A program made the translations under genes and the position numbers. A stretch of 64,000 bases of DNA from JANQTF01 sp041741415 (lineage in GTDB: Bacteria > Bacteroidota > Bacteroidia > J057): assembly GCA_041741415.1 (NCBI GenBank), contig JBGSKC010000028.1:124001-188000 (forward strand), in the 5' to 3' direction. This document shows, piece after piece, positions 16,045 through 25,187 of the stretch. Every line of letters begins with the position of its first letter. Position 1 is the first letter of the stretch. Under the pieces are notes generated by a model. That model ran no database searches and was not told where the DNA came from. It saw nothing but the letters and a program-made list of their open reading frames with translations.

Positions 16045-18804
16045 ATGGCAGACCAATTATCTTACCTCAGCAACGCAACCCCCGAGTTTCTGGATAGCCT
16101 TTACCAGGCATACAGGCAAAACCCTGAATCGGTGGACCTGGAATGGAAACGCTTCTTCGAAGGCTTTGACCTCGCCCTGGCCCGCTATGGCGATAGCCCC
16201 GCTGCCACAGCCGTTCCGAGTGCAGGCCTGGTAGAAAAGGAAATCAACGTCCTGAACCTCATCCAAAGTTACCGCACCCGGGGGCACCTGTTCACCAAAA
16301 CCAATCCGGTTCGCGACCGTCGCCCCTACGTCCCCAACCTGGATTTGGTTAATTTCGACCTTAGCGAAAACGACCTCGACACCATCTTCCAGGCAGGATC
16401 TGAGGTTGGCCTCGGCCCTGCGAAGCTCCGCGACATTCTCGCCCTCCTTCAGCAAACCTATTGCCAGTCGATTGGGGCCGAATTTAAGTATGTGCGCCGG
16501 CCAGACATCGTCAAATGGCTCTCCGGCCGTATGGAAAGCAGCCGCAACACCCCAAAGTTTTCAGTTGAGAAAAAGGAGCATATCCTCAGTAAGCTCAACG
16601 AAGCGGTGATTTTTGAAAAATTTCTCGGCACCAAGTTCGTCGGGCAAAAACGCTTTTCCCTGGAAGGGGCGGAGAGCCTTATTCCTGCCATGGATGCCGC
16701 CATTGAGCGGGGCGCAAGCCTCGGCATCAAAGAATTTGTTATCGGGATGGCCCACCGGGGCCGCCTCAACGTGCTGGCCAATATCCTGCGCAAAGACTAC
16801 GACGAAATTTTCTCCGAATTCGAAGGCAAAGCCTACGAGAATTCCATTTTCCAGGGCGACGTGAAATACCACCTTGGATACTCCGCAGACATCGTCACGA
16901 CGGAGGGCAACCAGGTTCACCTGTCGCTCATGCCCAACCCCTCTCACCTTGAAACGGTCAACCCTGTTGTGACAGGCTCTGCCCGCGCCAAGATTGACCG
17001 AAAATACAACCAGGAATTCAGCGCTGTGGCACCAGTCCTGATTCACGGTGATGCCGCCATTGCTGCCCAGGGCATCGTGTATGAGGTAATCCAGATGTCG
17101 CAGCTGGATGGCTACAAAACCGGCGGCACTGTGCACATTGTGGTAAACAACCAGATCGGGTTCACCACCAACTACCTCGATGCAAGGTCCAGCACTTACT
17201 GCACCGATGTAGCGAAAGTAACGCAGTCGCCCGTGTTTCACGTCAATGGCGACGATGCCGAAGCCGTGGTGTTTGCCACCGAGCTGGCGCTTGAATTTCG
17301 CCAGGAATTCCAGCGGGATGTGTTTATCGACCTGCTTTGTTATCGCCGCCATGGCCACAATGAAGCCGATGAACCAGAATTTACACAGCCCCTCCTCTAC
17401 AAAATCATCAAAAGCCACCCGGATCCCCGGCAGATTTATTTTCAGAAGCTCCTCCAGGCCGGAGCCGTTGAGGCCAACATGGCCATGGAACTGGAAGCTA
17501 AGTTCAAAGAGCGCCTTCAGGAAGAACTCGACGAATCCAAGGCCCGCGACCGGCTTAAGCATGGGCCCTACTTAAAGGGAACCTGGGAGGGCCTTCGCCG
17601 CGTGACGAATGACGACTTCGAGGGAGATTCACCCGAAACCGGCGTGGACATTTCCCTGCTCAGGGAGGTTGCGCAGAAAATCCATGAGATTCCTGCTGAT
17701 TTCAAAGCTCACAAAAAAATCCAAAAACTCTTCCAGGACCGCCTCACCATGGTCGCGGAAGACCGCCTCGACTGGGCGCTGGGAGAACTGCTTGCCTATG
17801 GTACTTTGTTGCTGGATGGGTTCCCTATCCGGCTCAGTGGGCAGGATGTGCAGAGAGGAACCTTTTCACATCGCCATGCAGTGATTTATAGCTCCGATAA
17901 TGAGCAGGAATGGGTTCCGCTGAACCAAATTCAGCCGGGACAGAAGGCCGAATTCAATGCCTACAACTCCCTGCTTTCCGAATATGGGGTGCTCGGCTTC
18001 GAATACGGATACTCCTTTACCAACCCCAACAACGTTGTGATCTGGGAGGCTCAGTTTGGCGACTTTGCCAACGGTGCCCAGATTATCATGGATCAGTACA
18101 TCTCCAGCGCCGAAACCAAGTGGCAGCGCATGAGCGGCCTGATACAATACCTGCCACACGGCTTTGAAGGCCAGGGTCCCGAGCACTCCTCCGCCAGGCT
18201 GGAGCGCTACCTGGAGCTTTGCGCCCGCAAAAACATGCAGGTGATGAACATCACTACCCCGGCCAACTTCTTCCATGCCCTCCGCAGGCAGTTCACCTAT
18301 GATTTCCGTATTCCGCTCATCTTCTTTACCCCCAAAAAACTCCTCCGCTATCCGCTCTGCGTGAGCCCGCTGGAAGATTTTGCCGTGGGAACCCGCTTCC
18401 AGGAACTGATTGACGACCCCTACGTGGAGGTGGACAAAGTGAAACGGGTGCTGATTTGCACCGGAAAAATCTACTACGACCTCCTTGAAGAGCAGCAGGC
18501 GGAAAAACGAAAGGATGTCGCCATTCTGCGCATGGAGCAGATTTACCCATTGCCCATTGCCCAGCTCCGGCATGTCATCAAAAAATACAACGGGGCAAAA
18601 TGGTTTTGGGTACAGGAAGAACCTCGAAACATGGGTGCCTGGAGCTTTATCCTGCGGGTAGTGACAGAGGTGAATATGGATTTCATCGGACGGAAACCCA
18701 GCCCCTCTCCAGCCACTGGCTCGCATCATAAGCACGACGAGGAACAAGCCAGGATTGTGGCCGAAGCCTTCGGCAAGGAAGTTCCACCGGAGGAAATTCG
18801 CTGA
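16045..18804 (+). CDS. sucA: 2-oxoglutarate dehydrogenase E1 component
   Basis: The thiamine-dependent E1 subunit of the TCA-cycle 2-oxoglutarate dehydrogenase. The ATG at 16045 gives 919 residues starting MADQLSYLSNATPEFLDSLY, which matches the small N-terminal subunit-binding domain; the upstream TTG at 16030 is less likely. Typical blocks include IGMAHRGRLNVLANIL, HLSLMPNPSHLETVNPVV, IHGDAAIAAQGIVYE, NNQIGFTT, CYRRHGHNEADEP and QFGDFANGAQ. The usual partner sucB (E2, succinyltransferase) is not adjacent: the next gene is convergent. The E2 would need a lipoyl group, made by the LipB at the left edge. Confidence 0.97.
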   Translation: MADQLSYLSNATPEFLDSLYQAYRQNPESVDLEWKRFFEGFDLALARYGDSPAATAVPSAGLVEKEINVLNLIQSYRTRGHLFTKTNPVRDRRPYVPNLDLVNFDLSENDLDTIFQAGSEVGLGPAKLRDILALLQQTYCQSIGAEFKYVRRPDIVKWLSGRMESSRNTPKFSVEKKEHILSKLNEAVIFEKFLGTKFVGQKRFSLEGAESLIPAMDAAIERGASLGIKEFVIGMAHRGRLNVLANILRKDYDEIFSEFEGKAYENSIFQGDVKYHLGYSADIVTTEGNQVHLSLMPNPSHLETVNPVVTGSARAKIDRKYNQEFSAVAPVLIHGDAAIAAQGIVYEVIQMSQLDGYKTGGTVHIVVNNQIGFTTNYLDARSSTYCTDVAKVTQSPVFHVNGDDAEAVVFATELALEFRQEFQRDVFIDLLCYRRHGHNEADEPEFTQPLLYKIIKSHPDPRQIYFQKLLQAGAVEANMAMELEAKFKERLQEELDESKARDRLKHGPYLKGTWEGLRRVTNDDFEGDSPETGVDISLLREVAQKIHEIPADFKAHKKIQKLFQDRLTMVAEDRLDWALGELLAYGTLLLDGFPIRLSGQDVQRGTFSHRHAVIYSSDNEQEWVPLNQIQPGQKAEFNAYNSLLSEYGVLGFEYGYSFTNPNNVVIWEAQFGDFANGAQIIMDQYISSAETKWQRMSGLIQYLPHGFEGQGPEHSSARLERYLELCARKNMQVMNITTPANFFHALRRQFTYDFRIPLIFFTPKKLLRYPLCVSPLEDFAVGTRFQELIDDPYVEVDKVKRVLICTGKIYYDLLEEQQAEKRKDVAILRMEQIYPLPIAQLRHVIKKYNGAKWFWVQEEPRNMGAWSFILRVVTEVNMDFIGRKPSPSPATGSHHKHDEEQARIVAEAFGKEVPPEEIR

Positions 18805-18855
18805 TAGTCAATTAGCTCATTTGCTGCCAGCTTCCCGGCGGCAAAAGCCAATCAG

Positions 18856-18888
18856 AATAGCCAGGTTCTTTCGCAGAGCCTGGCTATT
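18856..18888. terminator. Bidirectional terminator between sucA and T9SS cargo gene
   Basis: A perfect 10-bp stem (18856-18865 with 18879-18888) and a loop that itself can pair weakly. It serves the end of sucA (followed by TCTTT) and overlaps the stop codon of the convergent minus-strand gene at 18884. Confidence 0.65.
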
Positions 18889-20557
18889 TCTTTACCAGCC
18901 TGGCATAGATCCGGATCTGGCTGGGCGTGTCGATTTGCAAAAAATACACCCCCGGAGTGAGATGCTCCACGGCGAGCTCCTGCGGTGCCAATCCAACCTG
19001 TCCTGTCCAAACCTGCTTCCCTTCAAGGCTTAATAACGTGGCATGTCCTTCAACGCCTTCAACAGTGACGTGGCTGGTCATCGGCACCGGATACACGCGG
19101 AGCGCGGCTTGCACAGAAGGCAAAAAGGCCAGTTCCACGGTTGGAGAAAAAGAAAATTGACCATCCAGATCCCATTGCTGAAGCCGATACAGGTTTCTGC
19201 CAGTTGCTGGCGACGCATCAGCAAATTCATACTCAACGACAGTTTGGCTATTGCCCGCTCCCTCCACAAAACCAAGCATTTCCCATACCAGGCCATCCAT
19301 GCTGCGCTGTACTGAAAATCCTTCATTGTTCAGCTCAGAAGCCGTTTCCCAGCTCAGCATCGCCTGATTATTCATCTCCTCGACTGAAAAACCCAGAAAC
19401 TCTACCGGGAAAGATGCCGCGTTGACTTCCAGGCTGTACATTCCTCCCACCATCACGATGTTGTAGGCCAATCCCGGCGGAGGGCTGGGCAAAGAAAATG
19501 TGGGATTGCCAGTGGCCGCCCCCGACAAATTCAGAAAATCAAAGGCATCGCCATTCACAGGCACAAACCCTCCTTCAAAACTCACTCCTACCATCATGCC
19601 TGTGAGGGCAGAGTTCCCAGAAACCTGTAGATGGTCGTTGCCGCCAGACACTCCCACCCCAGCCGTGCCTACAGCCTCAACTTCCAGCTGAACGCTGCCC
19701 AATTGAAAGCCCTGAATTCCGCCATCTTCCAGGGAAATAGCCCCAGGCCCGGTGTGCCCGGGGCGGATGGTGCCAGCCAAAGTAATCAGGGCCACCTGCC
19801 GAACGATTCCTTCCCCTTCCAGCGAACCTGTTGAGGTTTGGGTGTATGGACCCTCTGTGTTGCACCAAAGCAGGTAGTCCATGTCTGTGGCCCGCAGCAC
19901 GCCCGAGTTCACAAAGGTGCTGGGCCGGGCCGACCTGCCGCTCAGATACACCGCATACTGGTCGCCGTCGTGAAGGGTGAGCAACCCGCCGTTGTTGAAC
20001 TGGTTGAACGCACCGGCACTGGCAGAGCCTGTCACGTCGATGTGCATACCATAGGTTCCACAATCGATGATCTCGATCGTGCCAGTGTTATTGAATACAA
20101 TACCCGCGTTGCTGGCATTGTATAGATACACATTTCGGGAGTCGTATTCCCTCACCACCAGGATTCCTGCCACGTCAATCGTGGCGCTGGACCCTGAAAA
20201 AGCACGGATAGCCATGCCATGAGCAACATTGTCATTGCCATCAAGGGTGAGACTGGCTGTGGCTTGAATGGTGAGCTGAAGGGTTGCCCCGGAAAGCAGG
20301 TAGGCATCGAATGATTTGCCAACAGCCGCTACGCCGGAATCGACCACAATGGTGGCGGATGCTCCGCTCAGGAAGAAGTTAATCTCGTCGGCAGCTGCCG
20401 GAACTCCTGCAGGGTCCCAGTTGCCGGGTTCATTCCAGGAAGTAGAAACAGCGCCTGTCCATGACTTGTTTACGGCAAATACAGGCGACCATAGCAGCAT
20501 TAGCAGCGTGCATACGCGGCATGTTGCTTCTGACCAGAAGCGCAGGGGTTGATTCAT
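18884..20557 (-). CDS. T9SS type A sorting domain surface/secreted protein
   Basis: A 557-residue exported protein. After a signal peptide (ending near SPVFA) comes WTGAVSTSWNEPGNWDPAGVP, the opening often seen in Bacteroidota beta-helix-like surface proteins, then about 300 residues of Gly/Ser/Thr/Asn-rich repeating strands. Residues about 390-480 form the common module LSWETASELNNEGFSVQRS ... RNLYRLQQWDLDG. The last 75 residues (LRVYPVPMTSHVTVEG ... LTPGVYFLQIDTP) form a type A sorting domain that directs export by T9SS and is then removed. Binding target unknown. It lies 147 bases downstream of the photolyase gene on the same strand. Confidence 0.88.
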   Translation of the reverse strand: MNQPLRFWSEATCRVCTLLMLLWSPVFAVNKSWTGAVSTSWNEPGNWDPAGVPAAADEINFFLSGASATIVVDSGVAAVGKSFDAYLLSGATLQLTIQATASLTLDGNDNVAHGMAIRAFSGSSATIDVAGILVVREYDSRNVYLYNASNAGIVFNNTGTIEIIDCGTYGMHIDVTGSASAGAFNQFNNGGLLTLHDGDQYAVYLSGRSARPSTFVNSGVLRATDMDYLLWCNTEGPYTQTSTGSLEGEGIVRQVALITLAGTIRPGHTGPGAISLEDGGIQGFQLGSVQLEVEAVGTAGVGVSGGNDHLQVSGNSALTGMMVGVSFEGGFVPVNGDAFDFLNLSGAATGNPTFSLPSPPPGLAYNIVMVGGMYSLEVNAASFPVEFLGFSVEEMNNQAMLSWETASELNNEGFSVQRSMDGLVWEMLGFVEGAGNSQTVVEYEFADASPATGRNLYRLQQWDLDGQFSFSPTVELAFLPSVQAALRVYPVPMTSHVTVEGVEGHATLLSLEGKQVWTGQVGLAPQELAVEHLTPGVYFLQIDTPSQIRIYARLVKK

Positions 20558-20704
20558 GGGTTTGGCTAGGGATGGTTCCGGAAAAAAACGTGGGGTTTGG
20601 GTTGGCTAATGTCCTTATATTCTGCGAAGGTGCGTGAAACGCCGCGCCAACGGTTGTTTTCCCTGCGCGAACAGTTTGTTTCCATTGCCCAATATTTTTC
20701 CCAT

Positions 20705-22237
20705 TCACAGCGATTCGATGTCCTGAAGATACTGCTCTGCCTGCCCAAGGGTGAGGCCGAGTTCTGTCGCAGACATGGAGCCAAGGGTTTTGTAGGCAAA
20801 TCCAATGCGTGGATTTTTTTGCAAACGGTCGGCATGGCGGTGGTAAAAATGCCAGTACAGGCTGTTGAATGGGCAGGCATCGGCTCCATGCCGCTTCTTT
20901 TTGTCGTAGGAGCAGCCCCTGCAGTAGTCGGACATTTTATCCATGTAATTGGCCGAAGACACATAAGGCTTGGACCCCACAAGGCCACCATCTGCATATT
21001 GGCTCATACCCCGGGTGTTGGGCATTTCCACCCACTCGATTGCGTCAATATAGATGCCCAGGTACCATGCATCGACTTCATCGGGGTGAATGCCCGCCAA
21101 TAAGGCAAAGTTGCCCGTCACCATGAGGCGTTGAATGTGATGGGCATAGGCAAATTCCAGGGACTGCCCAATGCTATGCCGGAGGCAATTCATGTTCGTT
21201 TCTCCCGTCCAAAACCAACCCGGCAACACCCGCTGATGATTCAGGGCATTTTCCTGCGAATACGACGGCATCTTAGCCCAATAAACTCCCCGCATGTATT
21301 CGCGCCAGCCCACAATCTGCCGCACAAACCCCTCCAGCTGGGCCAGCCCGATTTTTTCCTGATTGCTCTCCCAGTGCTCGATCGCCCGGTTGACAACCTC
21401 CATCGGATGCAGCAGCTTCACATTCAGCGGAAAGGAAAGCCGCGCATGAAACAATGCCCAGTGCGCCTCGCTCATGGCATCCTGGTAAGTCCCAAACCAT
21501 GGCAGGCGTTCGTGTACAAACTCCTCCAGCATAGCCAAAGACTCCTCCCGGGTCACAGGCCACACAAATGAGGATTCGTCAACAGTCCCCAGTGTGCGGA
21601 TTCCTGCTTCGCGAATCATCTTCACCAAATCGGCGACCTGCCGGGCAGGGCCCTTCGGGGCAGGCACGGGAACGGCGCCGTCATACCGGTTTCTGTTTTC
21701 AGCATCAAAATTCCATTTTCCACCCCAGGGCGCCTCCGCTGCATCCACCATGACATGATGCTTTTTCCGCATGTTCCGGTAAAAGGTCTCCATCAGGTAG
21801 GTTTTCTTTCCGGTAAACATCTCCGCCAGCTCCATCCGGTGGGTGAGAAAATGCTCACTGTCGACTGCCTGTGAAGGAATTTCCAGGCCTTCGCAGATCA
21901 TTGCCAGCTGCTGGTCAAGCCGGTATTCATCAGGGAGCTGGTATTCAAACCGGGAGAAATCTCCCCCTTGCAGCACGCGTTCGAGGTTCGTCTCCAGAGT
22001 ATGGAGGTTTTCCGGGTTATCGAGGGAAAGGTAAAGGAAGCGATGACCTTCGGCCTGTCGGGCTGCGGCAAAAGCCCGCATGGCAGCGAAAAACGCCACT
22101 ACTTTCTGGATGTGATGCACCACATAATCGGTTTCCTGGCGCATTTCCATCATCAGGTAGGTCACGCGGTCGTCGGGCCGGGCAAACCAGCTGTGCTGCG
22201 CGTTCAACTGGTCACCGAGTAGGAGGCGTAGGGTCAT
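20705..22237 (-). CDS. Cryptochrome/photolyase family protein, 4Fe-4S (PhrB/CryB-like)
   Basis: A 510-residue flavoprotein of the bacterial (6-4) photolyase group that repairs UV lesions with light. The N-terminus RLLLGDQLNAQHSWF is typical of this group and unlike classical CPD photolyases. Four cysteines at residues 351, 439, 442 and 455 (MNCLRH, YCRGC, DACPF) match, from memory, the cluster ligands 350, 438, 441 and 454 of Agrobacterium PhrB almost one for one. The FAD-binding half includes GWREYMRGVYW and HHIQRLMVTGNFALL. Neighbours on the other side of a 276-base gap are two RecQ-C-terminal-like genes and then ung. Confidence 0.95.
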   Translation of the reverse strand: MTLRLLLGDQLNAQHSWFARPDDRVTYLMMEMRQETDYVVHHIQKVVAFFAAMRAFAAARQAEGHRFLYLSLDNPENLHTLETNLERVLQGGDFSRFEYQLPDEYRLDQQLAMICEGLEIPSQAVDSEHFLTHRMELAEMFTGKKTYLMETFYRNMRKKHHVMVDAAEAPWGGKWNFDAENRNRYDGAVPVPAPKGPARQVADLVKMIREAGIRTLGTVDESSFVWPVTREESLAMLEEFVHERLPWFGTYQDAMSEAHWALFHARLSFPLNVKLLHPMEVVNRAIEHWESNQEKIGLAQLEGFVRQIVGWREYMRGVYWAKMPSYSQENALNHQRVLPGWFWTGETNMNCLRHSIGQSLEFAYAHHIQRLMVTGNFALLAGIHPDEVDAWYLGIYIDAIEWVEMPNTRGMSQYADGGLVGSKPYVSSANYMDKMSDYCRGCSYDKKKRHGADACPFNSLYWHFYHRHADRLQKNPRIGFAYKTLGSMSATELGLTLGQAEQYLQDIESL

Positions 22238-22375
22238 GGAAGAGAATTTGGGAAAGGAACCACGGGTAACAGGATTGGTTCAGGAAAAAAAATGGGGAAG
22301 CGGGAAGACCGTTTCATTTACCAGCAAATCTGCATAAAAACAGGTCGCAATAATTTGATTTTCAATTTATTAGCT

Positions 22376-22434
22376 TCCGGCCTCTGGTAACGGGTGAATG
22401 ATAAAAACGGCAATCTCCCGTTACCCTGCCGGAG
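22376..22434. promoter_or_regulatory. Two-tier hairpin upstream of the RQC-HRDC pair
   Basis: An inner perfect 9-bp stem (22386-22394 with 22417-22425) is enclosed by a further 5-6 bp stem (22376-22381 with 22428-22433), giving a long near-continuous hairpin about 80 bases before the start of the gene at 22514. No T run follows on either strand, so it does not look like a simple terminator. It may be a leader structure or a protein-binding site. No exact promoter consensus was found in 22238-22513. Confidence 0.45.
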
Positions 22435-22513
22435 AAAGTGTCCAGAGACGACGGGGCCTCACCATGCTACTTGCTGAGGTTTCACCTGTTTTCACTTTCA
22501 ACAAATTATCAAC

Positions 22514-23497
22514 ATGATCGCTGAGATCACACAAAAAACGGACCTGGGCGCAGAGTTTCGCCTGGTTCTTACCGCAGTCGAATCCCTGGAACATCGTTTC
22601 GGAATGGGGTATGTAATCGACTTTTTGAGAGGAGGCCGCGCCTACGGGCTCCGGGAAGAGCTTCATGCACAGTTGCCAACTTATGGCTCACTGAAACACC
22701 GCACCCAGGACCACGTCCGCAAGCTGGTCAATTACCTTGTTCGGGAGGGTTACCTCCAGGTATTGGAAGACCGCTACGGAAAGCTGGGCCTGAGCGAATC
22801 GGGCTACGCTTTTTTGGCAGAGGGCCCCACGATTGACATCACGGCAAAAGCCCTGGCCGAAAATGCCCTCGACACGGAGCTGCGCCGCCAGCTTCGGCTG
22901 CTGCGCAAGCAGTTTGCCCAGGAAGGTAACCTGCCGCCGTTCCGGGTTTTCACCGACTATTCGCTGCAAAGCCTCGTGGACCTCAAGCCATTGAGCGTGG
23001 AGGAATTGCTCCGGGTTCCGGGCTTTGGCCACTTCAAGGCCAACCGCTACGGCCCCGCCCTGCTGAGAGTTATTCAGCAACTCGATGCCCAAAAAGACAC
23101 TTTTCGCCGGGAAAAATACCTGCACAAGGCAACCACCCCCAGTTATCAGGCCATCAAAACCATGTTTCACAGTGGCCTGAGCCTCGAAGAAATGGCCGGG
23201 CGCCGAAACATTCAGGTGGGAACGGTGCGCAGCGCTTTGCTATGCCTGCACGCAGCGGGCGAGGTTGACCTCAAGCCCTGGATTGAGCGCAACCTGCCCG
23301 AGCAGGATTTCCGAACAGGTATAACCTATTTCGCTGAAAATGAAAATCCACTCCTGCGCGACGCCTACGAGCAACTGGGCCTCGACTACGACACCCTTCG
23401 CCTTTGCAGGCTCTACATTTCTGACAAGAAGCAAACCTCCTTTACCCTTGACTCATCAGATCTGGAGCAACCCCGGCAGGCTTCTCAAGCAGCCTGA
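22514..23497 (+). CDS. Helicase-less RecQ C-terminal protein: RQC, HRDC and HTH domains (copy A)
   Basis: A 327-residue protein made only of the accessory half of a RecQ helicase. Residues about 14-103 form an RQC winged helix (HRFGMGYVIDFLRGG, QLPTYGSLKHRTQDHVRKL, YLVREGYLQVLEDRYGKLGL). Residues about 121-190 form an HRDC domain (LRLLRKQFAQEGNLPPFRVF, then LKPLSVEELLRVPGFGHFK). Residues about 208-260 are a helix-turn-helix of the type ending many bacterial RecQ proteins (GLSLEEMAGRRNIQVGTVRS, GEVDLKPWI). There is no P-loop, no DEAH box and no zinc-binding Cys set. It probably binds branched or duplex DNA. A divergent copy follows 42 bases later. Whether a full RecQ exists elsewhere in the genome is unknown. 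Confidence 0.85.
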   Translation: MIAEITQKTDLGAEFRLVLTAVESLEHRFGMGYVIDFLRGGRAYGLREELHAQLPTYGSLKHRTQDHVRKLVNYLVREGYLQVLEDRYGKLGLSESGYAFLAEGPTIDITAKALAENALDTELRRQLRLLRKQFAQEGNLPPFRVFTDYSLQSLVDLKPLSVEELLRVPGFGHFKANRYGPALLRVIQQLDAQKDTFRREKYLHKATTPSYQAIKTMFHSGLSLEEMAGRRNIQVGTVRSALLCLHAAGEVDLKPWIERNLPEQDFRTGITYFAENENPLLRDAYEQLGLDYDTLRLCRLYISDKKQTSFTLDSSDLEQPRQASQAA

Positions 23498-23539
23498 TTT
23501 CGCCCTTTTTTTCAGTTCAAATTGTAACACCCAAACATC

Positions 23540-24469
23540 ATGTCACAAACCACAGAACCCCAGATGATCAACATCCGGCCGTATGCCGAGTCGCTCATCA
23601 AAACCGTTTTGCTCCTAGACCGGGCCTACGGCTTTTCCTACCTGGTTAATCTCGTTCGCGGTGACGCCGACTTCCTCAAGCAGCCCGGCCACCAGCAAAT
23701 CGAAACCTTCGGGTCCATGTCGGAGGAGTCTTTTGGCCTGATCCAGGATGTGGGCTGGTACCTCATCCGCGCCGGGTACCTCACAGTCGCCAACAAACTG
23801 TACGGAACCTTGTCGGTCACGATGAAAGGAGAAGAGTTTCTTCAGGAAACGGCCCCACTGCTGGTTGAGAAGGAAGAGTTCCGGATGCAATGGTACCATT
23901 TGGTGCTTTCGGGCGAGTTGCGTGAGCTTCGCCGCCAGGAGGCAGCCACCCAGCAAAAGGAGCCGTACGAAGTCTTCACCAATTTCGTCCTGATGCAGAT
24001 TGTGCGCAACATGCCTGCCGAGGAGAGCGCTTTCCAGCGAATTTATGGTGCTGAAAAAATGCCAAGGGACCTTCAGGGCAAAATTCTCGACCGCATTTCA
24101 GAGATCAGCCGGGAAATGGCCCGCGACGAAGAGTTGTATGGCGCCATTGCCAAGGCGCATTCGCCAGGCCACAAAAAGATCCGCGAGATGTTTGAAGCCG
24201 GAATTGAGGTGGAAGAAATCGCCAGGCGTCAAAATCTCAAGGTCAATACCGTGTACAACTACCTCGAGAACCTGCACCTGGCCCGGATGATCGACCTGAA
24301 GCCCTGGATCGAAAACCACCTCGACAACAAAACCCTTCACCGGGGCACTGACTATTTCAAGCAGGCCAGAACAAGCCGTCTGACGGATGCGCATGATGTG
24401 CTCGGGCTGGATTACAGCACCCTTCGGCTTTGCCGCCTGTATGCCAGCAAGCCCGAGCCGGTTTCCTGA
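23540..24469 (+). CDS. Helicase-less RecQ C-terminal protein (copy B, degenerate HRDC)
   Basis: A 309-residue divergent paralog of the gene before it. The RQC part (about residues 15-105) keeps AYGFSYLVNLVRG, GSMSEESFGLIQDVGWYL and YLTVANKLYGTLSVT. The HRDC part (about 120-190) keeps the first helix pattern (LRELRRQEAATQQKEPYEVF) but has lost the VPGFG hairpin, so DNA or protein contacts may differ. The C-terminal HTH (207-258: GIEVEEIARRQNLKVNTVY, MIDLKPWIENHL) and the tail LGLDYSTLRLCRLYAS are strongly shared with copy A. The two probably form one transcript and may form a heterodimer. Convergent with ung, 16 bases apart. Confidence 0.82.
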   Translation: MSQTTEPQMINIRPYAESLIKTVLLLDRAYGFSYLVNLVRGDADFLKQPGHQQIETFGSMSEESFGLIQDVGWYLIRAGYLTVANKLYGTLSVTMKGEEFLQETAPLLVEKEEFRMQWYHLVLSGELRELRRQEAATQQKEPYEVFTNFVLMQIVRNMPAEESAFQRIYGAEKMPRDLQGKILDRISEISREMARDEELYGAIAKAHSPGHKKIREMFEAGIEVEEIARRQNLKVNTVYNYLENLHLARMIDLKPWIENHLDNKTLHRGTDYFKQARTSRLTDAHDVLGLDYSTLRLCRLYASKPEPVS

Positions 24470-24485
24470 GCCCCCAAAACGGCAC

Positions 24486-25178
24486 CTACAACTGCCAGTT
24501 GATGGGCTCATGCCCCTGTGCGCGGAGGTAATCGTTGGCGCTGGAAAAATGCCGGCAGCCTAAAAACCCTTTGTGCGCCGAAAATGGCGACGGGTGGGCG
24601 GCCTTCAGCACCAAATGCCGGGAAGGATCAATCAACGCCCCTTTTTCCTGGGCATATTTTCCCCATAACATGAAGACCAACCCTTGTCTCTGTTCGCTCA
24701 ACGCCTGAATCGCAGCCGTTGTGAAAGCCTCCCAGCCCTGCCCCTGATGGGAACCAGGTTGGGAGGCTCCTACTGTTAGAATGGAATTGAGCAGCAGAAC
24801 GCCCTGTTTTGTCCATCCTTCCAGATTTCCGTGGGAGGGAATCACAAACCCTACATCCTGGCGAAGTTCTTCATACATGTTGCGGAGCGAGGGGGGAATT
24901 GCAACCCCGTGCTGAACTGAAAAGCTCAGGCCATGCGCCTGTCCGGGGCCGTGGTAAGGATCTTGCCCAAGAATGACCACACGCACGTCGTAAAAAGGGG
25001 TGGTGTTAAATGCCCGAAAGATGTCTTTACCAGGCGGGTAGATCACTGCGTTAGCCTGCTTTTGCTGCTGCAAAAAGGCTTTGAGATGGTGAAAATAAGC
25101 CTTATCGAATTCGTCATAAAGCACAGCTTTCCAGCTGGCATCCATCACAACTTGCTCGGCGGGGTGAGAGGAGGACAT
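24486..25178 (-). CDS. ung: Uracil-DNA glycosylase
   Basis: Removes uracil from DNA to start base excision repair. The 230-residue product has the catalytic block GQDPYHGPGQAHGLSFSV (Asp 73), GVLLLNSILTV, and the loop HPSPFSAHKGF (from His 195), all of family 1. The start may be 25178 or the internal ATG at 25145 (MDASWK), which fits the family N-terminus better. It ends 16 bases from the convergent RQC-HRDC gene, and the membrane-protein gene upstream on the same strand ends nine bases before it. Confidence 0.97.
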   Translation of the reverse strand: MSSSHPAEQVVMDASWKAVLYDEFDKAYFHHLKAFLQQQKQANAVIYPPGKDIFRAFNTTPFYDVRVVILGQDPYHGPGQAHGLSFSVQHGVAIPPSLRNMYEELRQDVGFVIPSHGNLEGWTKQGVLLLNSILTVGASQPGSHQGQGWEAFTTAAIQALSEQRQGLVFMLWGKYAQEKGALIDPSRHLVLKAAHPSPFSAHKGFLGCRHFSSANDYLRAQGHEPINWQL

Positions 25179-25187
25179 GGGAGAAAA

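Noticed and set aside
16561..18747. Two long minus-strand frames (333 and 293 codons)
   Set aside because: Both lie antisense to sucA and show no domain pattern.
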